Translations under genes and position numbers: made by a program
Notes under the pieces: generated by a model
Told to the model about the DNA's origin: nothing
Database searches by the model: none
The model's input: the letters and a program-made list of their open reading frames with translations, nothing else
NCBI RefSeq assembly: GCF_003570705.1
Contig: NZ_QWVT01000018.1
Span: 84,020-148,019 of the forward strand
DNA from: Mesobacillus zeae
GTDB lineage: Bacteria; Bacillota; Bacilli; Bacillales; Cytobacillaceae
Length of the DNA: 64,000 bases
Direction of reading: 5' to 3'
Shown here: one piece after another, positions 36,949 through 47,670 of the stretch
How the letters are laid out: each line of letters starts with the position of its first letter
Position numbering within the stretch: the stretch's first letter is position 1

Positions 36949-37668
36949 ATGCTTTTTACGGTGTATCCGGCAATCGATATGAGGGGCGGGAAATGTGTCC
37001 GGCTCCTCCAGGGAGATTACGGAAAAGAAACGGTATACGGAGACTCTCCCTTTGAGATGGCGAGGGAGTTTGCGAAGGAAGGCGCGAGCTGGATCCATAT
37101 GGTTGATCTCGACGGTGCACGCGACGGAAAAAGGGTAAATGATACGTTTGCTATTGCAGCTTCCCAAAAGCTGGATGTGAAGATTCAAATCGGCGGAGGG
37201 ATAAGAACCGAGAAAGAAATCGCTCACTATTTGGAAAACGGTATTTCGCGCGTGATTCTTGGTAGTGCCGCTGTGTCTGATCCTCTTTTTGCAACAAAAA
37301 TGGTGAGGAAGTATAAAGACAGGATTGCGATTGGCATTGATGCCAAAAACGGGTACGCTGCGACGCATGGCTGGCTGGATACTTCGGGCGTCAAAGCTGT
37401 TGAGCTGGGCAAAAGGTTCGCAGACGCTGGGGCTGAGACTTTTATTTTTACCGATATCATGACGGACGGCATGCTTTCAGGCCCTAATTTGGAGGCGATT
37501 CGCGAGATGGCTGAGGAAACGGGGAAAAGCGTCATTGCTTCCGGCGGTGTAAGCTCCGCTGATGATTTAAAGGACCTCCCGGGCTATGGCGCAAGCGGCG
37601 CAATAGTGGGGAAAGCAATCTATGAAAAGCGTCTGACCGTAAAAGAGGCTTTGGAATCAGTACTGTGA
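36949..37668 (+). CDS. hisA: ProFAR isomerase
   Basis: A 239-residue TIM-barrel isomerase of step four. [17 protein letters not shown] carries the first catalytic Asp, and the second lies in [14 protein letters not shown]. The phosphate loops are [11 protein letters not shown] and [10 protein letters not shown]. The ATG at 36949 has AGGAGG exactly 7 nt upstream. A GTG one codon earlier is less likely. Confidence 0.94.
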   Translation: MLFTVYPAIDMRGGKCVRLLQGDYGKETVYGDSPFEMAREFAKEGASWIHMVDLDGARDGKRVNDTFAIAASQKLDVKIQIGGGIRTEKEIAHYLENGISRVILGSAAVSDPLFATKMVRKYKDRIAIGIDAKNGYAATHGWLDTSGVKAVELGKRFADAGAETFIFTDIMTDGMLSGPNLEAIREMAEETGKSVIASGGVSSADDLKDLPGYGASGAIVGKAIYEKRLTVKEALESVL

Positions 37669-37686
37669 ATGAAGGAGGGTATAAGC

Positions 37687-38448
37687 ATGCTGACAAAAAG
37701 AATCATCCCCTGCCTTGATGTGAAGGAGGGACGTGTGGTGAAAGGCGTCCAGTTTGTCGGCCTTAGGGATGCTGGCGATCCTGTGGAGCTTGCCCGCCTT
37801 TACGATCAGGAGGGGGCAGATGAACTGGTCTTCCTTGATATCTCAGCATCCCATGAGGGACGTAAAACGATGGAGGACGTTGTCAGGAACGTTGCGGAGG
37901 AACTGGCCATTCCGTTTACGGTCGGCGGCGGGATCAATTCGCTGGAGGATATGAAACGGATGCTCCGAGCAGGGGCGGACAAGGTTTCGCTCAACACGGC
38001 GGCTGTTCTGAAACCTGGTCTGATTGGAGAAGGTGCTGATTATTTTGGCTCCCAATGCATCGTGGTTGCGATTGACGCAAAGTATGACGCTGAAATGGAC
38101 TCCTGGCGCGTATACACGCATGGAGGCAGGCGGGCGACCGAATGGGAAGTGGTCGAATGGGCGCGCCAGGCTGTCCGACTGGGCGCCGGTGAAATTTTGC
38201 TGACAAGCATGGATAAGGATGGTGAGAAAAGCGGGTTCGATCTTTTGCTGACACGAAAGGTGAGTGAAAATGTACCTGTGCCGGTGATTGCGTCAGGTGG
38301 CGCCGGGAAAGCGATTGATTTTGCCGAGGCTTTTACAGAAGGCGCAGCAGATGCGGCACTGGCTGCTTCTATTTTTCACTACCAGGAAACGAGTATTATG
38401 GAAGTAAAGCGCAGCCTGAGTGAACAAGGAGTGGCGGTCCGACTTTGA
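37687..38448 (+). CDS. hisF: Imidazole glycerol phosphate synthase, cyclase subunit
   Basis: A 253-residue TIM barrel that closes the imidazole ring using ammonia channelled from HisH, yielding IGP and AICAR. Catalytic Asp residues lie in [17 protein letters not shown] and [15 protein letters not shown], and [13 protein letters not shown] is the phosphate loop. The start is ATG 37687, after AAGGAGGGTATAAGC. Confidence 0.95.
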   Translation: MLTKRIIPCLDVKEGRVVKGVQFVGLRDAGDPVELARLYDQEGADELVFLDISASHEGRKTMEDVVRNVAEELAIPFTVGGGINSLEDMKRMLRAGADKVSLNTAAVLKPGLIGEGADYFGSQCIVVAIDAKYDAEMDSWRVYTHGGRRATEWEVVEWARQAVRLGAGEILLTSMDKDGEKSGFDLLLTRKVSENVPVPVIASGGAGKAIDFAEAFTEGAADAALAASIFHYQETSIMEVKRSLSEQGVAVRL

Positions 38449-38463
38449 GGGGAGAGGAAATGG

Positions 38464-39117
38464 ATGAGGGCAGAAGATATTAAATTTGACGCACAGGGCC
38501 TAGTGCCGGCTGTTGTCCAGGACGCGGCAACGCTTGAAGTGCTGACAGTAGCCTATATGAGCAAAGAGTCGCTCACGAAGTCGCTGGAAACGGGAGAAAC
38601 ATGGTTTTACAGCCGCTCGCGCCAGGAATTGTGGCATAAAGGTGCAACAAGCGGGAACACCCAAAGAATAGTAGAAATGCGCTCCGACTGTGATTTCGAT
38701 GCGCTTGTTGTTCTAGTTGATGCTGCCGGTCCTGCCTGTCACACAGGCGCTGGGAGCTGCTTCTCGGGGACGATTTATGCTGCGGAGGCCGGGAATGATG
38801 CGGGTGGCGGACTGCAAATTCTGCAGCAGCTTGAAAAAGTGATCGCTGAGCGGGAGCGCGATCGGCCAGAGGGAGCCTACACGACATACTTGTTTGAAAA
38901 GGGGCTCGACAAAATTTTGAAGAAAGTCGGCGAAGAAGCGGCCGAGGTTATCATCGCTGCCAAAAACCGCGATGGGGAAGAACTGAAGTGGGAAGCCGCC
39001 GATCTCTTGTATCACCTTCTCGTCCTTCTGAAGGAGCAAGATGTGTCGTTAAAGGAAGTGCTAGGTGTATTGGCAGATCGGCATGCGGGTGCCGATGCCG
39101 GAAAAGAAGAAAAATAG
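38464..39117 (+). CDS. hisI: Bifunctional phosphoribosyl-AMP cyclohydrolase / phosphoribosyl-ATP pyrophosphatase
   Basis: A 217-residue two-domain protein (HisIE) catalysing steps two and three. Residues 1-112 are the zinc cyclohydrolase ([45 protein letters not shown]). Residues about 120-205 are the all-alpha pyrophosphatase ([34 protein letters not shown]). It is the last gene of the his operon and faces the NERD pseudogene. Confidence 0.94.
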   Translation: MRAEDIKFDAQGLVPAVVQDAATLEVLTVAYMSKESLTKSLETGETWFYSRSRQELWHKGATSGNTQRIVEMRSDCDFDALVVLVDAAGPACHTGAGSCFSGTIYAAEAGNDAGGGLQILQQLEKVIAERERDRPEGAYTTYLFEKGLDKILKKVGEEAAEVIIAAKNRDGEELKWEAADLLYHLLVLLKEQDVSLKEVLGVLADRHAGADAGKEEK

Positions 39118-39150
39118 CCTGGGCGTGGTATTGCTGTACCCGCCTTATTT

Positions 39151-40122
39151 TTATTGAAAGATGGGGAAGTAGATTTTTTTCTTGGTGTTGCCGGTGGAGT
39201 GGAGTTGCATTTCCCAAAGAAGCCTCCATGCAAGCTTTTGCGAAGATAATTGGAGATAATCACATAGTTCACGGTTAGTAATTGTGGGTTGAAAGAGAAA
39301 GAAATAGTCCTTGATGGCCTGGAAATGTGCATTCTTGGAGCTTGCTTTACAACGGCTGCAATGCCAGTTTCCGCTTAGCCGGTACATTCCAAATGAATAA
39401 CACTTAGGGCATTGAATTCCCGTTTTAAGTTCGTCGGGTAATACTCCGAAGGGCGGGTAGGAGGGTGTTAGAGGCATGTCATGAAAGAGCAGGGACTCTT
39501 TAAACTTTTTTATGGTCTTACCTGTCAGAGGCTTCTTGTCATATTTATTTTTGAGCAAGGGGATCTTTAGCAGCAGGCTTTCTGCATGGCACAACTTATC
39601 ATAAAGTTCAGGGTCATTTGAAGGGTTTTTAATGATAGTGGAAGGGTTGCTGAATACAACGAGATATTCAAGCGGGATGGGCGGTAATTTATGTGAAGCT
39701 AGTCAATTATGGAAAAGGTAGAGATGGCGTTTTGCCTGAACTAGTGGATTGGAGAAGCCTTGCTCCTTGCCTTCGTACTCCCGGACCATTTGATCCGATT
39801 TGGGATGTAAATGGATAGTGCCATAAAAGTTTTTCACATCGAGGATCAGAATGAAACCAGGACAAATGATGAGAGAGTCAATTTGAAAAAAAGTATCATT
39901 ATGCGGAAGGCGAATATCGTGGAGGATGAAGTAATCCTTTTCTGGTAATAAGGAAAGATGGTAGTCGGATTCCAACTCGCCCTTGTATCCGGCTTTCCTA
40001 TTAGTTAGTGCTGTTTGGATGGTCGGGATCTTTGGATGGTTAAACGGAAGTCTTCTTAAAAGGGCCTCAAGGATTTCAATTTTTAAAGGGACCTTGCGGG
40101 GTTTGACGATCAAAAATGACAC
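39151..40122 (-). pseudogene. NERD-domain (nuclease-related) protein with a single in-frame stop
   Basis: A 324-codon frame has one TGA at 39703-39705 (HLYLFHN-stop-LASHKLPPIPLEYLVV), most simply a TGG to TGA change. The N-terminal half has the NERD pattern (GYKGELESDYHLSLL, YFILHDIRLPHNDTFFQIDS, LILDVKNFYGTIHL). The C-terminal half adds a zinc ribbon (CPKC...CSRC) and a helical end. Such proteins are common single genes in Bacillus and are of unclear role, possibly DNA processing. Apart from the stop nothing looks damaged. Confidence 0.8.
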
Positions 40123-40394
40123 TCCTTTCTATATGTATTAGTAATGTATACTCCTGCTTCAATGAAAAACCCTTCCGTAGTGGGAAACTGTCAGTGATTT
40201 GACATATTTAGAGAATTAGAAAGTAGCCCCGAAGAACAATGTGACTCGGGAACGGGGGGAAAGAACTGGCGATGAACATACTACACCCGTCGTATTTCGG
40301 GTAATCACAATGAAAAATTAAGAAAAAGTTTCCTCGTATGGGTTGAATATCAGGAAAAAAAGGTCATTATCTTACTAAAAGCCATCTTGGTGAC
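40123..40394. other. Intergenic DNA before array C
   Basis: No gene or RNA recognised. AT-rich, with no clear promoter for the minus-strand NERD gene. Confidence 0.4.
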
Positions 40395-40533
40395 TGGGAA
40401 ATAACTCATTCTCTCGGGAAATCCCGTCATTCGGACAAAAAAATAGGTGATTAGGACAGAAAATGTTGTGATTCGGACAACAAAACGCATGATTAAGACA
40501 AAAAACAGCTCGATTCGGACAATTAGACAATAT
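40395..40533 (+). repeat. 21-bp periodic intergenic array, copy C (best copy)
   Basis: Leader boxes TGGGAAATAA (40395) and CGGGAAAT (40415) are followed by five units at 40428, 40449, 40470, 40491 and 40512, all exactly 21 bp apart: CATTCGGACA, GATTAGGACA, GATTCGGACA, GATTAAGACA, GATTCGGACA. It ends GGACAATTAGACAAT. The bases between the cores are A-rich and then variable. It sits in the divergent gap between the NERD pseudogene and the TPR gene, about 125 bp before the latter's start. Confidence 0.9.
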
Positions 40534-40615
40534 ATGAACCCCTCCTCCGAACCTTGAAAACAAGCAATCTACCCCCTCCTAGAAATTTCCCTACTTCTCC
40601 CTTACAGCCACCGTG

Positions 40616-40624
40616 TGGTATAAT
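40616..40624 (+). promoter_or_regulatory. Extended -10 promoter of the TPR gene
   Basis: TGGTATAAT is an ideal extended -10 element 33 bp before the start codon at 40657. No strong -35 is present. Confidence 0.6.
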
Positions 40625-40656
40625 ACATTAGTTAAAAACCATTTCTGGAGGATTCG

Positions 40657-42153
40657 ATGGGAAAAGACTTTAAAGCAATTAAACAAACTGGGCAATTACT
40701 GTCATTTGTTCCCACGGGCGAATATTATTTTGCTAAGGGGATCAAGGCGTATAATCGACGGGATTTGCAGCGGGCGCATAAGTATTTTTCCCGTGCGATG
40801 GATCTTGAGCCGGGAGAACCGATGATTGTCTGTCAACTGGCAATCGTCAATACCGAACTCGGCGACTATCAGCAGTCCATACGTCTATTGCGGTTGATCC
40901 TCGAAGAATATGATGAAGAAATGACGGAATGCCATTATTTTTTATCTAATAACTATGCTCACATGGGCTTATTTAAAGATGCATACAACCAGGCTAATCT
41001 CTATTTGAAATTTAATCCGGACGGCGAGTTTGCAGATGATGCCGAGGATTTGCTTGAACTCATCACACTTGAAGCGGATGAGTTTGACGAAGATCTGTTC
41101 GAAGAAGATGAGCTTATCGTCAAGCAGGATGAAGCAAGAAGACTGCTTGAAGCGGGCGAATTTCTGAAAGCTGTGGAGGTCTTCGAGGACTTGATCAAGG
41201 AATTTCCGGAGTACTGGTCTGCCTACAACAATTTGGCGCTGGCTTATTTTTACCTTGGCGAAACGGAGAAAGCAGATGGGATACTTGAGCAGGTGCTTGA
41301 GATGAACCCGGGCAATCTGCATGCTCTTTGCAACAAGCTTGTCTTTGCTTTTTACAGGAATGAGCCGGAAAAAATGGAGCGGCTGACAACGACGCTATCT
41401 AAAATCCATCCTCTTACAGGGGAGCAGCAGTTTAAGCTGGGTGCAACTTTCTCCTTGATTGGCGAATGGGAGCATGGATACAAATGGCTGAAGCGGCTTC
41501 AAAGGTTTGGCCATGAAGGCGACGGCGCTTTTTATTACTGGCTGTCCTACTCCGCTTTCCACACAGGGAGGGAGCAGGCATCAAGGACTTACTGGAAAAA
41601 AGTGCTTGAGCTCAACCCTGAAAGGGAAGGTCATGAGCCTTGGAGCGAGAGAAATCATGGACAGAGCCTAGATCACCAGGTGTCTTCCATCATCAACAGG
41701 CTTGATAGCGAATATCCAGAAGAACGGCTGTTTGCGCTTTTCCTTGCATCAGTGTCAGCGAAAAAGGAAGAAGTGCTTTCCTCCGAAAAAATCGGCAGCA
41801 GTATGTCCAGCCTTGAAAAACAATACTTGCATTATGTCGAGTCGGGGAACAGGAAGCCTGGAATGGAAGAAGTGCTTGGCGCCCATGAAACGGCACTGCA
41901 GCTTTACGAATTCCACCAGCCGATCAACCACGATAAGGCGGGTGTCTACCTGATCTGGTTTGCTGTTTTTCAGGAAGCTGTCAATGAAGGCCGCAGCCTC
42001 AAGAATAAGAAGGCGTGGGCAGCAGCAGTTGATTATGTTTGGGGCAGGCTCCGTGATGATAAGTCAACAAAACAGGCTGTCGCCCAGAAATATGAGATTT
42101 CGGTATCGACTCTAAGCAAATATGTCAGAATGGTGAATGGTTTTCTCCGTTAG
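40657..42153 (+). CDS. yvcD: TPR-repeat protein (YvcD-like)
   Basis: A 498-residue cytoplasmic protein. Several tetratricopeptide repeats are seen in the first 300 residues (AIKAYNRRDLQRAHKYFSRA, CQLAIVNTELGDYQQSIRLL, YNNLALAYFYLGETEKADGI). The C-terminus ends in a helix-turn-helix-like segment (KQAVAQKYEISVSTLSKYVR). Position before trxB matches yvcD in B. subtilis. Role unknown: TPR proteins are scaffolds. TCTGGAGGATTCG precedes the ATG. Confidence 0.75.
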   Translation: MGKDFKAIKQTGQLLSFVPTGEYYFAKGIKAYNRRDLQRAHKYFSRAMDLEPGEPMIVCQLAIVNTELGDYQQSIRLLRLILEEYDEEMTECHYFLSNNYAHMGLFKDAYNQANLYLKFNPDGEFADDAEDLLELITLEADEFDEDLFEEDELIVKQDEARRLLEAGEFLKAVEVFEDLIKEFPEYWSAYNNLALAYFYLGETEKADGILEQVLEMNPGNLHALCNKLVFAFYRNEPEKMERLTTTLSKIHPLTGEQQFKLGATFSLIGEWEHGYKWLKRLQRFGHEGDGAFYYWLSYSAFHTGREQASRTYWKKVLELNPEREGHEPWSERNHGQSLDHQVSSIINRLDSEYPEERLFALFLASVSAKKEEVLSSEKIGSSMSSLEKQYLHYVESGNRKPGMEEVLGAHETALQLYEFHQPINHDKAGVYLIWFAVFQEAVNEGRSLKNKKAWAAAVDYVWGRLRDDKSTKQAVAQKYEISVSTLSKYVRMVNGFLR

Positions 42154-42232
42154 TACTGGCCTTTGTGTGTTTTATCAGGCACATTCTTGGACGTACAGGC
42201 CTTATTTTTTATAGGATAGATATAGACAGGAA

Positions 42233-43239
<1,007 letters not shown>

Positions 43240-43340
43240 TTTTACAGAGCGGTAAGATCCTTTAGTTGAAAAAATTCAAAAGTAACGGTTTATTAATTCT
43301 TCTGTAACAGTAGTGAAATAATCTTCAGGTATTATAGGAG

Positions 43341-43410
43341 TTGAAATTGACCCCCTTTTGAAAATATAATCCTTTTACAGCACAGGTTCTCCTGTGCTCT
43401 TTTTTTTATT
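43341..43410 (+). other. Promoter immediately followed by a terminator hairpin
   Basis: TTGAAA (43341-43346), an 18-bp spacer and TATAAT (43365-43370) point at a hairpin AGCACAGG-TTCT-CCTGTGCT (43379-43398) with a long T-run. The hairpin alone is a good terminator for trxB. The promoter directly before it may be chance or may make a very short RNA. Confidence 0.5.
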
Positions 43411-43509
43411 TTCAGTATAGTACAGGTTTCACCAATTGAGTATAACAAGGCTGCCAAAACAGTTTGGGAGCCAATTTGTACCTTTACAAAAATATCATTT
43501 TTCAATTCA

Positions 43510-43538
43510 TTGAGAGTGATTTCTAAAAATAGTATAAT
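43510..43538 (+). promoter_or_regulatory. Promoter of the yvcI-rapZ-yvcK-whiA-crh operon
   Basis: TTGAGA (43510-43515), a 17-bp spacer and TATAAT (43533-43538) form a strong SigA promoter, 115 bp before yvcI. Confidence 0.75.
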
Positions 43539-43558
43539 AAAAAGAATGAGAGATCAGG

Positions 43559-43621
43559 CAGCCCGTTCTTTGTCCATGTGCCTTACCGTGTCACATGTCA
43601 TGGAATGCAAGGCTGTTTTTT
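43559..43621 (+). promoter_or_regulatory. Structured leader with terminator-like end upstream of yvcI
   Basis: CAGCC (43559-43563) can pair with GGCTG (43611-43615), which runs into T6, enclosing two competing inner stems. These are TCCATG (43573-43578) with CATGGA (43599-43604), or CATGTG (43575-43580) with CACATG (43592-43597). The whole lies in the transcribed leader, about 15-85 nt after the predicted start. It looks like an attenuator. No known riboswitch class is recognised. Confidence 0.45.
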
Positions 43622-43652
43622 CACAAAGTAAATAAAATTGTAGGTGAATGCC

Positions 43653-44111
43653 ATGCAGCGCGTGACAAATTGTGTACTAATCAGAGATAATAAGGTCCTT
43701 TTGCTGCAAAAGCCCCGCAGAGGATGGTGGGTTGCCCCAGGCGGCAAAATGGAATCCGGTGAGACAGCGAAGGATTCATGTATCCGGGAATTCCGTGAAG
43801 AGACAGGGATTTATTTGCTGAATCCCAAAATCAAGGGGATTTTTACGTTTGTCATCAAAGACGGGGACCAGGTGGTCTCGGAATGGATGATGTTCACTTT
43901 TTTTGCCACCGAATCAACGGGAGTCCATCTTGAGCAATCAGATGAAGGGACGCTTCAGTGGCAAGATGTTCAAGACATCAAGAATCTTCCGATGGCTGCA
44001 GGTGATTCTCATATCCTCGATTATATGGTGCAGGGGAAAGGAATCATTTACGGAGCATTTACCTATACACCAGATTTTGAACTGATTCAATACCGGCTTG
44101 ATCCGAACTAA
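43653..44111 (+). CDS. yvcI: Nudix hydrolase YvcI
   Basis: A 152-residue Nudix hydrolase with an intact Nudix box (GGKMESGETAKDSCIREFRE ETGI, about residues 33-56). The N-terminus is MQRVTNCVLIRDNKVLLLQK, like the MutT-type YvcI of B. subtilis. Substrate unknown. I use ATG 43653; a GTG three codons upstream overlaps the ribosome site TAGGTGA. It is the first gene of the rapZ operon. Confidence 0.85.
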   Translation: MQRVTNCVLIRDNKVLLLQKPRRGWWVAPGGKMESGETAKDSCIREFREETGIYLLNPKIKGIFTFVIKDGDQVVSEWMMFTFFATESTGVHLEQSDEGTLQWQDVQDIKNLPMAAGDSHILDYMVQGKGIIYGAFTYTPDFELIQYRLDPN

Positions 44112-44180
44112 AACTGGACAGGAAGTGTCCTGTTTTACAATAAAAGTTTCTATATAAAATGCAGAATTGGGGGGTAAAGT

Positions 44181-45074
44181 ATGACGACCGGCTCAACAAC
44201 CGATACCCAGATTGTTATTATTACAGGAATGTCGGGGGCGGGGAAAACAGTTGCTATTCAAAGTTTCGAGGACCTTGGGTTTTTCTGTGTTGATAACCTG
44301 CCTCCAACCCTGCTTCCGAAATTTCTTGAATTGATGAAGGAATCCGGCAATAAAATGAATAAAGTTGCCCTTGTAATGGACTTACGCGGCAGGGAGTTCT
44401 TTGATTCACTGTTCAGGGCGCTCGATGACCTTGGGGAGACATCATGGGTGACACCAAAAATCCTGTTTTTGGATGCCGACGATGCGGCGCTTGTAAGGCG
44501 TTACAAGGAAACGAGGCGTTCTCACCCACTGGCTCCGTCTGGATTGCCTCTGGAAGGCATTAAGCTTGAGCGTAATCTTCTTGAAGAACTGAAGGGCAGA
44601 GCTCAGATTATATACAACACGTCTGCAATCAAGCCAAAAGAACTGCGCGAAAAAATCCTCGAGGATTTCGCGGCTGATGGCAAGGCGATTTTTACAGTGA
44701 ATGTCATGTCATTTGGCTTTAAGCATGGCCTTCCAATCGATGCAGATCTTGTATTTGATGTCAGATTCCTGCCGAATCCTCATTATATTGACCATATGCG
44801 GCCAAAGACGGGGCTTGATGAGGAAGTTTCAACCTACGTGCTGAAATGGAACGAAACGCATAAGTTTCTTGAAAAAGTGACAGATTTGCTTGGTTTCATG
44901 CTCCCGCATTACAAACGTGAAGGCAAGTCGCAGCTTGTGGTCGCAATCGGATGTACAGGCGGACAGCATCGATCGGTGGCGCTTGCGGAATATATCGCCC
45001 ATTACTTTGAAAAAGAGTATAAAACAAGGGTGACGCATCGCGACATTGAAAAGAGGAAGGAAAAGACAACATGA
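44181..45074 (+). CDS. rapZ: RapZ family nucleotide-binding protein (YvcJ)
   Basis: A 297-residue RapZ/YvcJ protein. Walker A is GMSGAGKT (about 14-21), [10 protein letters not shown] follows, and the C-terminal domain has [20 protein letters not shown] and the signature [10 protein letters not shown]. In E. coli RapZ is an RNA adaptor controlling GlmS. In B. subtilis YvcJ binds nucleotides and affects competence. It is coupled to yvcK by an ATGA overlap. Confidence 0.93.
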   Translation: MTTGSTTDTQIVIITGMSGAGKTVAIQSFEDLGFFCVDNLPPTLLPKFLELMKESGNKMNKVALVMDLRGREFFDSLFRALDDLGETSWVTPKILFLDADDAALVRRYKETRRSHPLAPSGLPLEGIKLERNLLEELKGRAQIIYNTSAIKPKELREKILEDFAADGKAIFTVNVMSFGFKHGLPIDADLVFDVRFLPNPHYIDHMRPKTGLDEEVSTYVLKWNETHKFLEKVTDLLGFMLPHYKREGKSQLVVAIGCTGGQHRSVALAEYIAHYFEKEYKTRVTHRDIEKRKEKTT

Positions 45075-46045
45075 GAACCAGTAGTCAGCCAAGAATCGTC
45101 ATCATTGGCGGCGGCACCGGGCTGCCTGTTTTGCTTAGGGGCCTAAAAAGTTACCCTGTCGATATTACGGCAATCGTCACGGTAGCCGATGACGGTGGAA
45201 GCTCAGGACGATTGAGGGATGATATGTCTGTCCCTCCGCCCGGTGATATCCGTAATGTACTCGCTGCGTTGTCGGATGTTGAACCGCTCGTTGAAGAAAT
45301 GTTCCAACACCGCTTTAAAACCTCGAATGAGCTTTCCGGACACTCGCTCGGAAACTTGATTCTTGCCGCGATGACTTCGATTACCGGCAACTTTTCACAT
45401 GCAATCCAGGAAATGAGCAGGGTGCTTAATGTTAAAGGCAAGGTCCTGCCGGCTGCGAACCGGAGCGTGGTCCTTAATGCCGAGATGGAGGATGGCACGG
45501 TCGTCCGCGGCGAAAGCAAAATTCCCTACTCGGGTAAAAAAATAAAACGGGTGTTTCTAAATCCGGGAAATGTTCGCCCGCTTCCTGAAACAATTGATGA
45601 AATAAGGGCAGCGGATTTGATCGTTATCGGTCCTGGAAGCCTGTTTACCAGTATTCTGCCGAACTTGCTAGTGGAAAAGATCGGCAGGGAAGTGTGCGCG
45701 GCAAAAGCAAAAACAGTATATATTTGCAATCTCATGACCCAGGCGGGTGAAACGCTCGATTATACCGCGAGCGACCATATTAAGGCCATTTATGACCATA
45801 TGGGCTGCTCATTTCTCGATACAGTCCTTGTTAATAGCGAAGCAATACCAGAGGATGTAGAGCTGCGCTACAAGGAGGAACTTGCACAGCCTGTCCGATT
45901 TGACCGTGAACGGCTTCACCAGCTTGGCGTTGAAATCGTTGAGGAAGAAATTGTGATCCAAGAAGGAAATGTGATTCGCCATGACACAAACAAGGTGGCG
46001 AAAACCCTGTATAATCTTCTTAAGCATGAAGTGAAAGAGAAATAA
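45071..46045 (+). CDS. yvcK: Gluconeogenesis factor YvcK/GlmR
   Basis: A 324-residue YvcK/GlmR protein of the CofD-like fold. The N-terminus is [20 protein letters not shown], followed by [14 protein letters not shown] and [12 protein letters not shown], and later [18 protein letters not shown]. It binds UDP-GlcNAc and steers carbon toward cell-wall precursors during gluconeogenic growth. The start overlaps rapZ. Confidence 0.93.
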   Translation: MRTSSQPRIVIIGGGTGLPVLLRGLKSYPVDITAIVTVADDGGSSGRLRDDMSVPPPGDIRNVLAALSDVEPLVEEMFQHRFKTSNELSGHSLGNLILAAMTSITGNFSHAIQEMSRVLNVKGKVLPAANRSVVLNAEMEDGTVVRGESKIPYSGKKIKRVFLNPGNVRPLPETIDEIRAADLIVIGPGSLFTSILPNLLVEKIGREVCAAKAKTVYICNLMTQAGETLDYTASDHIKAIYDHMGCSFLDTVLVNSEAIPEDVELRYKEELAQPVRFDRERLHQLGVEIVEEEIVIQEGNVIRHDTNKVAKTLYNLLKHEVKEK

Positions 46046-46124
46046 ACTGAATATGATTGCAAGCAGCTATAAATGCGTCCCTGCTGTCAGGGGGCGCGTT
46101 GCTTAATATATAATTGTTTTTTTA

Positions 46125-46310
46125 CTGTCCGGTGCCCAGCGCCTAGTGGGCTTCGCTCATCACCATAGGATAAAGTACAGGACGTGCGCGCCCTTAGCGT
46201 TATAAGTCAATATCGATTCGCTAACGCTCATCGTGTTTCCTTTATCTCGGTCATTAAAAGGCGAGGCGACTGTCCAGTCCATACGGCGCCAAACGGGCGC
46301 ATACGCTTTT
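46125..46310. repeat. Probable dispersed Bacillus intergenic repeat
   Basis: The insert between yvcK and whiA begins ACTGTCC-GTGCCCAGCGCCTAG and ends GGGCGCATACGCTTTT. It has internal echoes (ACTGTCC at 46124 and 46269, CGCTCATC at 46154 and 46226). I recognise the start and end style of a GC-rich dispersed repeat common in Bacillaceae gaps, which usually begins GTCCAGC-CCAGCGCCTAG and ends GGCGCTTGCGCTTTT. It carries no gene and lengthens an otherwise tight operon gap. Confidence 0.5.
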
Positions 46311-46328
46311 ATAATTGGAGGTGTGAAG

Positions 46329-47276
46329 ATGTCTTTCGCTTCGGAGACGAAGAAAGAACTTACGAATCTTGATGTGAAAGGCTGCTGCAGCAAGGCAGAG
46401 ATGTCTGCGCTTATTCGGATGAATGGTTCCCTTTCCTTTTCAAGCCGCGAGCTTGTGGTTGACATACAAACCGAAAATGCGGCTATTGCCCGAAGGATTT
46501 ACACATTGATTAAAAAGAATTATGATTCGCAGGTTGAATTGCTTGTCCGCAAAAAGATGCGGCTAAAGAAAAACAATGTCTACATTGTACGTCTTAAGGA
46601 TTCGGCAAGAGAGATACTGGAAGACCTGAAAATTCTCGGTGAAGGTTTTTCCTTTATCTATCGTATTTCAGATGATCTGGTCAAGAAGAAATGTTGTAAG
46701 CGTTCTTATTTGAGGGGGGCATTTCTTGCAGGCGGTTCGGTGAACAACCCTGAAACTTCCTCCTATCATCTCGAAATTTTTTCGCTTTATCAGGAGCATA
46801 ATGAATCACTGTGCGAGCTGATGAATAAATTTGAATTAAATAGTAAAACGCTCGAGCGGAAGAAGGGCTTTATTACATATTTGAAGGAAGCGGAGAAAAT
46901 TACCGAGTTTTTAAATATTGTTGGAGCACATAATGCACTTCTTCGTTTTGAAGATATCCGGATTGTCCGGGACATGAGGAACTCCGTCAACAGGCTGGTG
47001 AACTGTGAAACAGCCAATCTGAACAAAACGATTGGCGCAGCCCTCAGGCAGGTTGAAAACATCCGCTACATTCGCGATACGGTCGGGCTACATATTTTGC
47101 CGGATAAGCTTAGGGAAATTGCTGAGCTTCGAGTGAATTACCAGGATGTCACCTTGAAAGAATTGGGTGAAATGGTATCTGGAGGCAGTATCAGCAAATC
47201 CGGCATCAACCACCGCCTAAGGAAAATCGATGAGATTGCGGAGAAGCTCCGCGCGGGCGATATGGCCAAACACTGA
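46329..47276 (+). CDS. whiA: WhiA family DNA-binding protein
   Basis: A 315-residue WhiA protein. The N-terminal part is a homing-endonuclease (LAGLIDADG)-like fold without catalytic residues ([20 protein letters not shown]). The C-terminal helix-turn-helix ends [27 protein letters not shown]. It binds DNA and influences cell division and chromosome segregation in B. subtilis. I chose ATG 46329 after [23 protein letters not shown] is the family start, and longer in-frame versions cross the repeat. Confidence 0.93.
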   Translation: MSFASETKKELTNLDVKGCCSKAEMSALIRMNGSLSFSSRELVVDIQTENAAIARRIYTLIKKNYDSQVELLVRKKMRLKKNNVYIVRLKDSAREILEDLKILGEGFSFIYRISDDLVKKKCCKRSYLRGAFLAGGSVNNPETSSYHLEIFSLYQEHNESLCELMNKFELNSKTLERKKGFITYLKEAEKITEFLNIVGAHNALLRFEDIRIVRDMRNSVNRLVNCETANLNKTIGAALRQVENIRYIRDTVGLHILPDKLREIAELRVNYQDVTLKELGEMVSGGSISKSGINHRLRKIDEIAEKLRAGDMAKH

Positions 47277-47400
47277 CAGAAGATGTACCAGGCAGATTGG
47301 AGCATACCAGGCTTTTCTTTGGAGAAGCCTTTGTAAAAACATCGAAGCCTGAACCCAAAATAAAGGAATTTCAAATAATGATGGTGGAGGAGGAAAAAAC

Positions 47401-47658
47401 ATGGTGGAAAAGCAAGTGGAAGTAAAGCTAAAAACCGGTTTGCAAGCCCGTCCGGCGGCATTGTTCGTTCAGGAAGCTAATCGTTTTTCTTCAGAAATCT
47501 TCCTTGAGAAGGATGGCAAGAAGGTTAATGCAAAAAGTATTATGGGCCTCATGAGCCTTGCGGTTGGTATTGGATCGACGGTGAAACTGAGTGCTGAGGG
47601 AAGAGATGAGGCAGAGGCACTGGCAACTCTGTCTGCCTATGTTGCAAAGGAAGACTAA
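47401..47658 (+). CDS. crh: Catabolite repression HPr-like protein Crh
   Basis: An 85-residue HPr paralogue. Residue 15 is Gln (KTGLQARPAA) where HPr has the phosphorylatable His, while Ser46 (NAKSIMGLM) is kept. That combination defines Crh. HprK phosphorylates Ser46 and Crh-Ser-P then acts as CcpA co-repressor. A strong GGAGGAGG site precedes the ATG. It ends the yvcI operon. Confidence 0.95.
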   Translation: MVEKQVEVKLKTGLQARPAALFVQEANRFSSEIFLEKDGKKVNAKSIMGLMSLAVGIGSTVKLSAEGRDEAEALATLSAYVAKED

Positions 47659-47670
47659 TGCGGATAGAAA

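Noticed and set aside
40375..40563. Minus-strand open frame with CPNH..F heptads
   Set aside because: It is array C read backwards: 21 bp equals seven codons, so the frame stays open by chance. The equivalent frames in arrays A and B contain stops, and there is no ribosome site.
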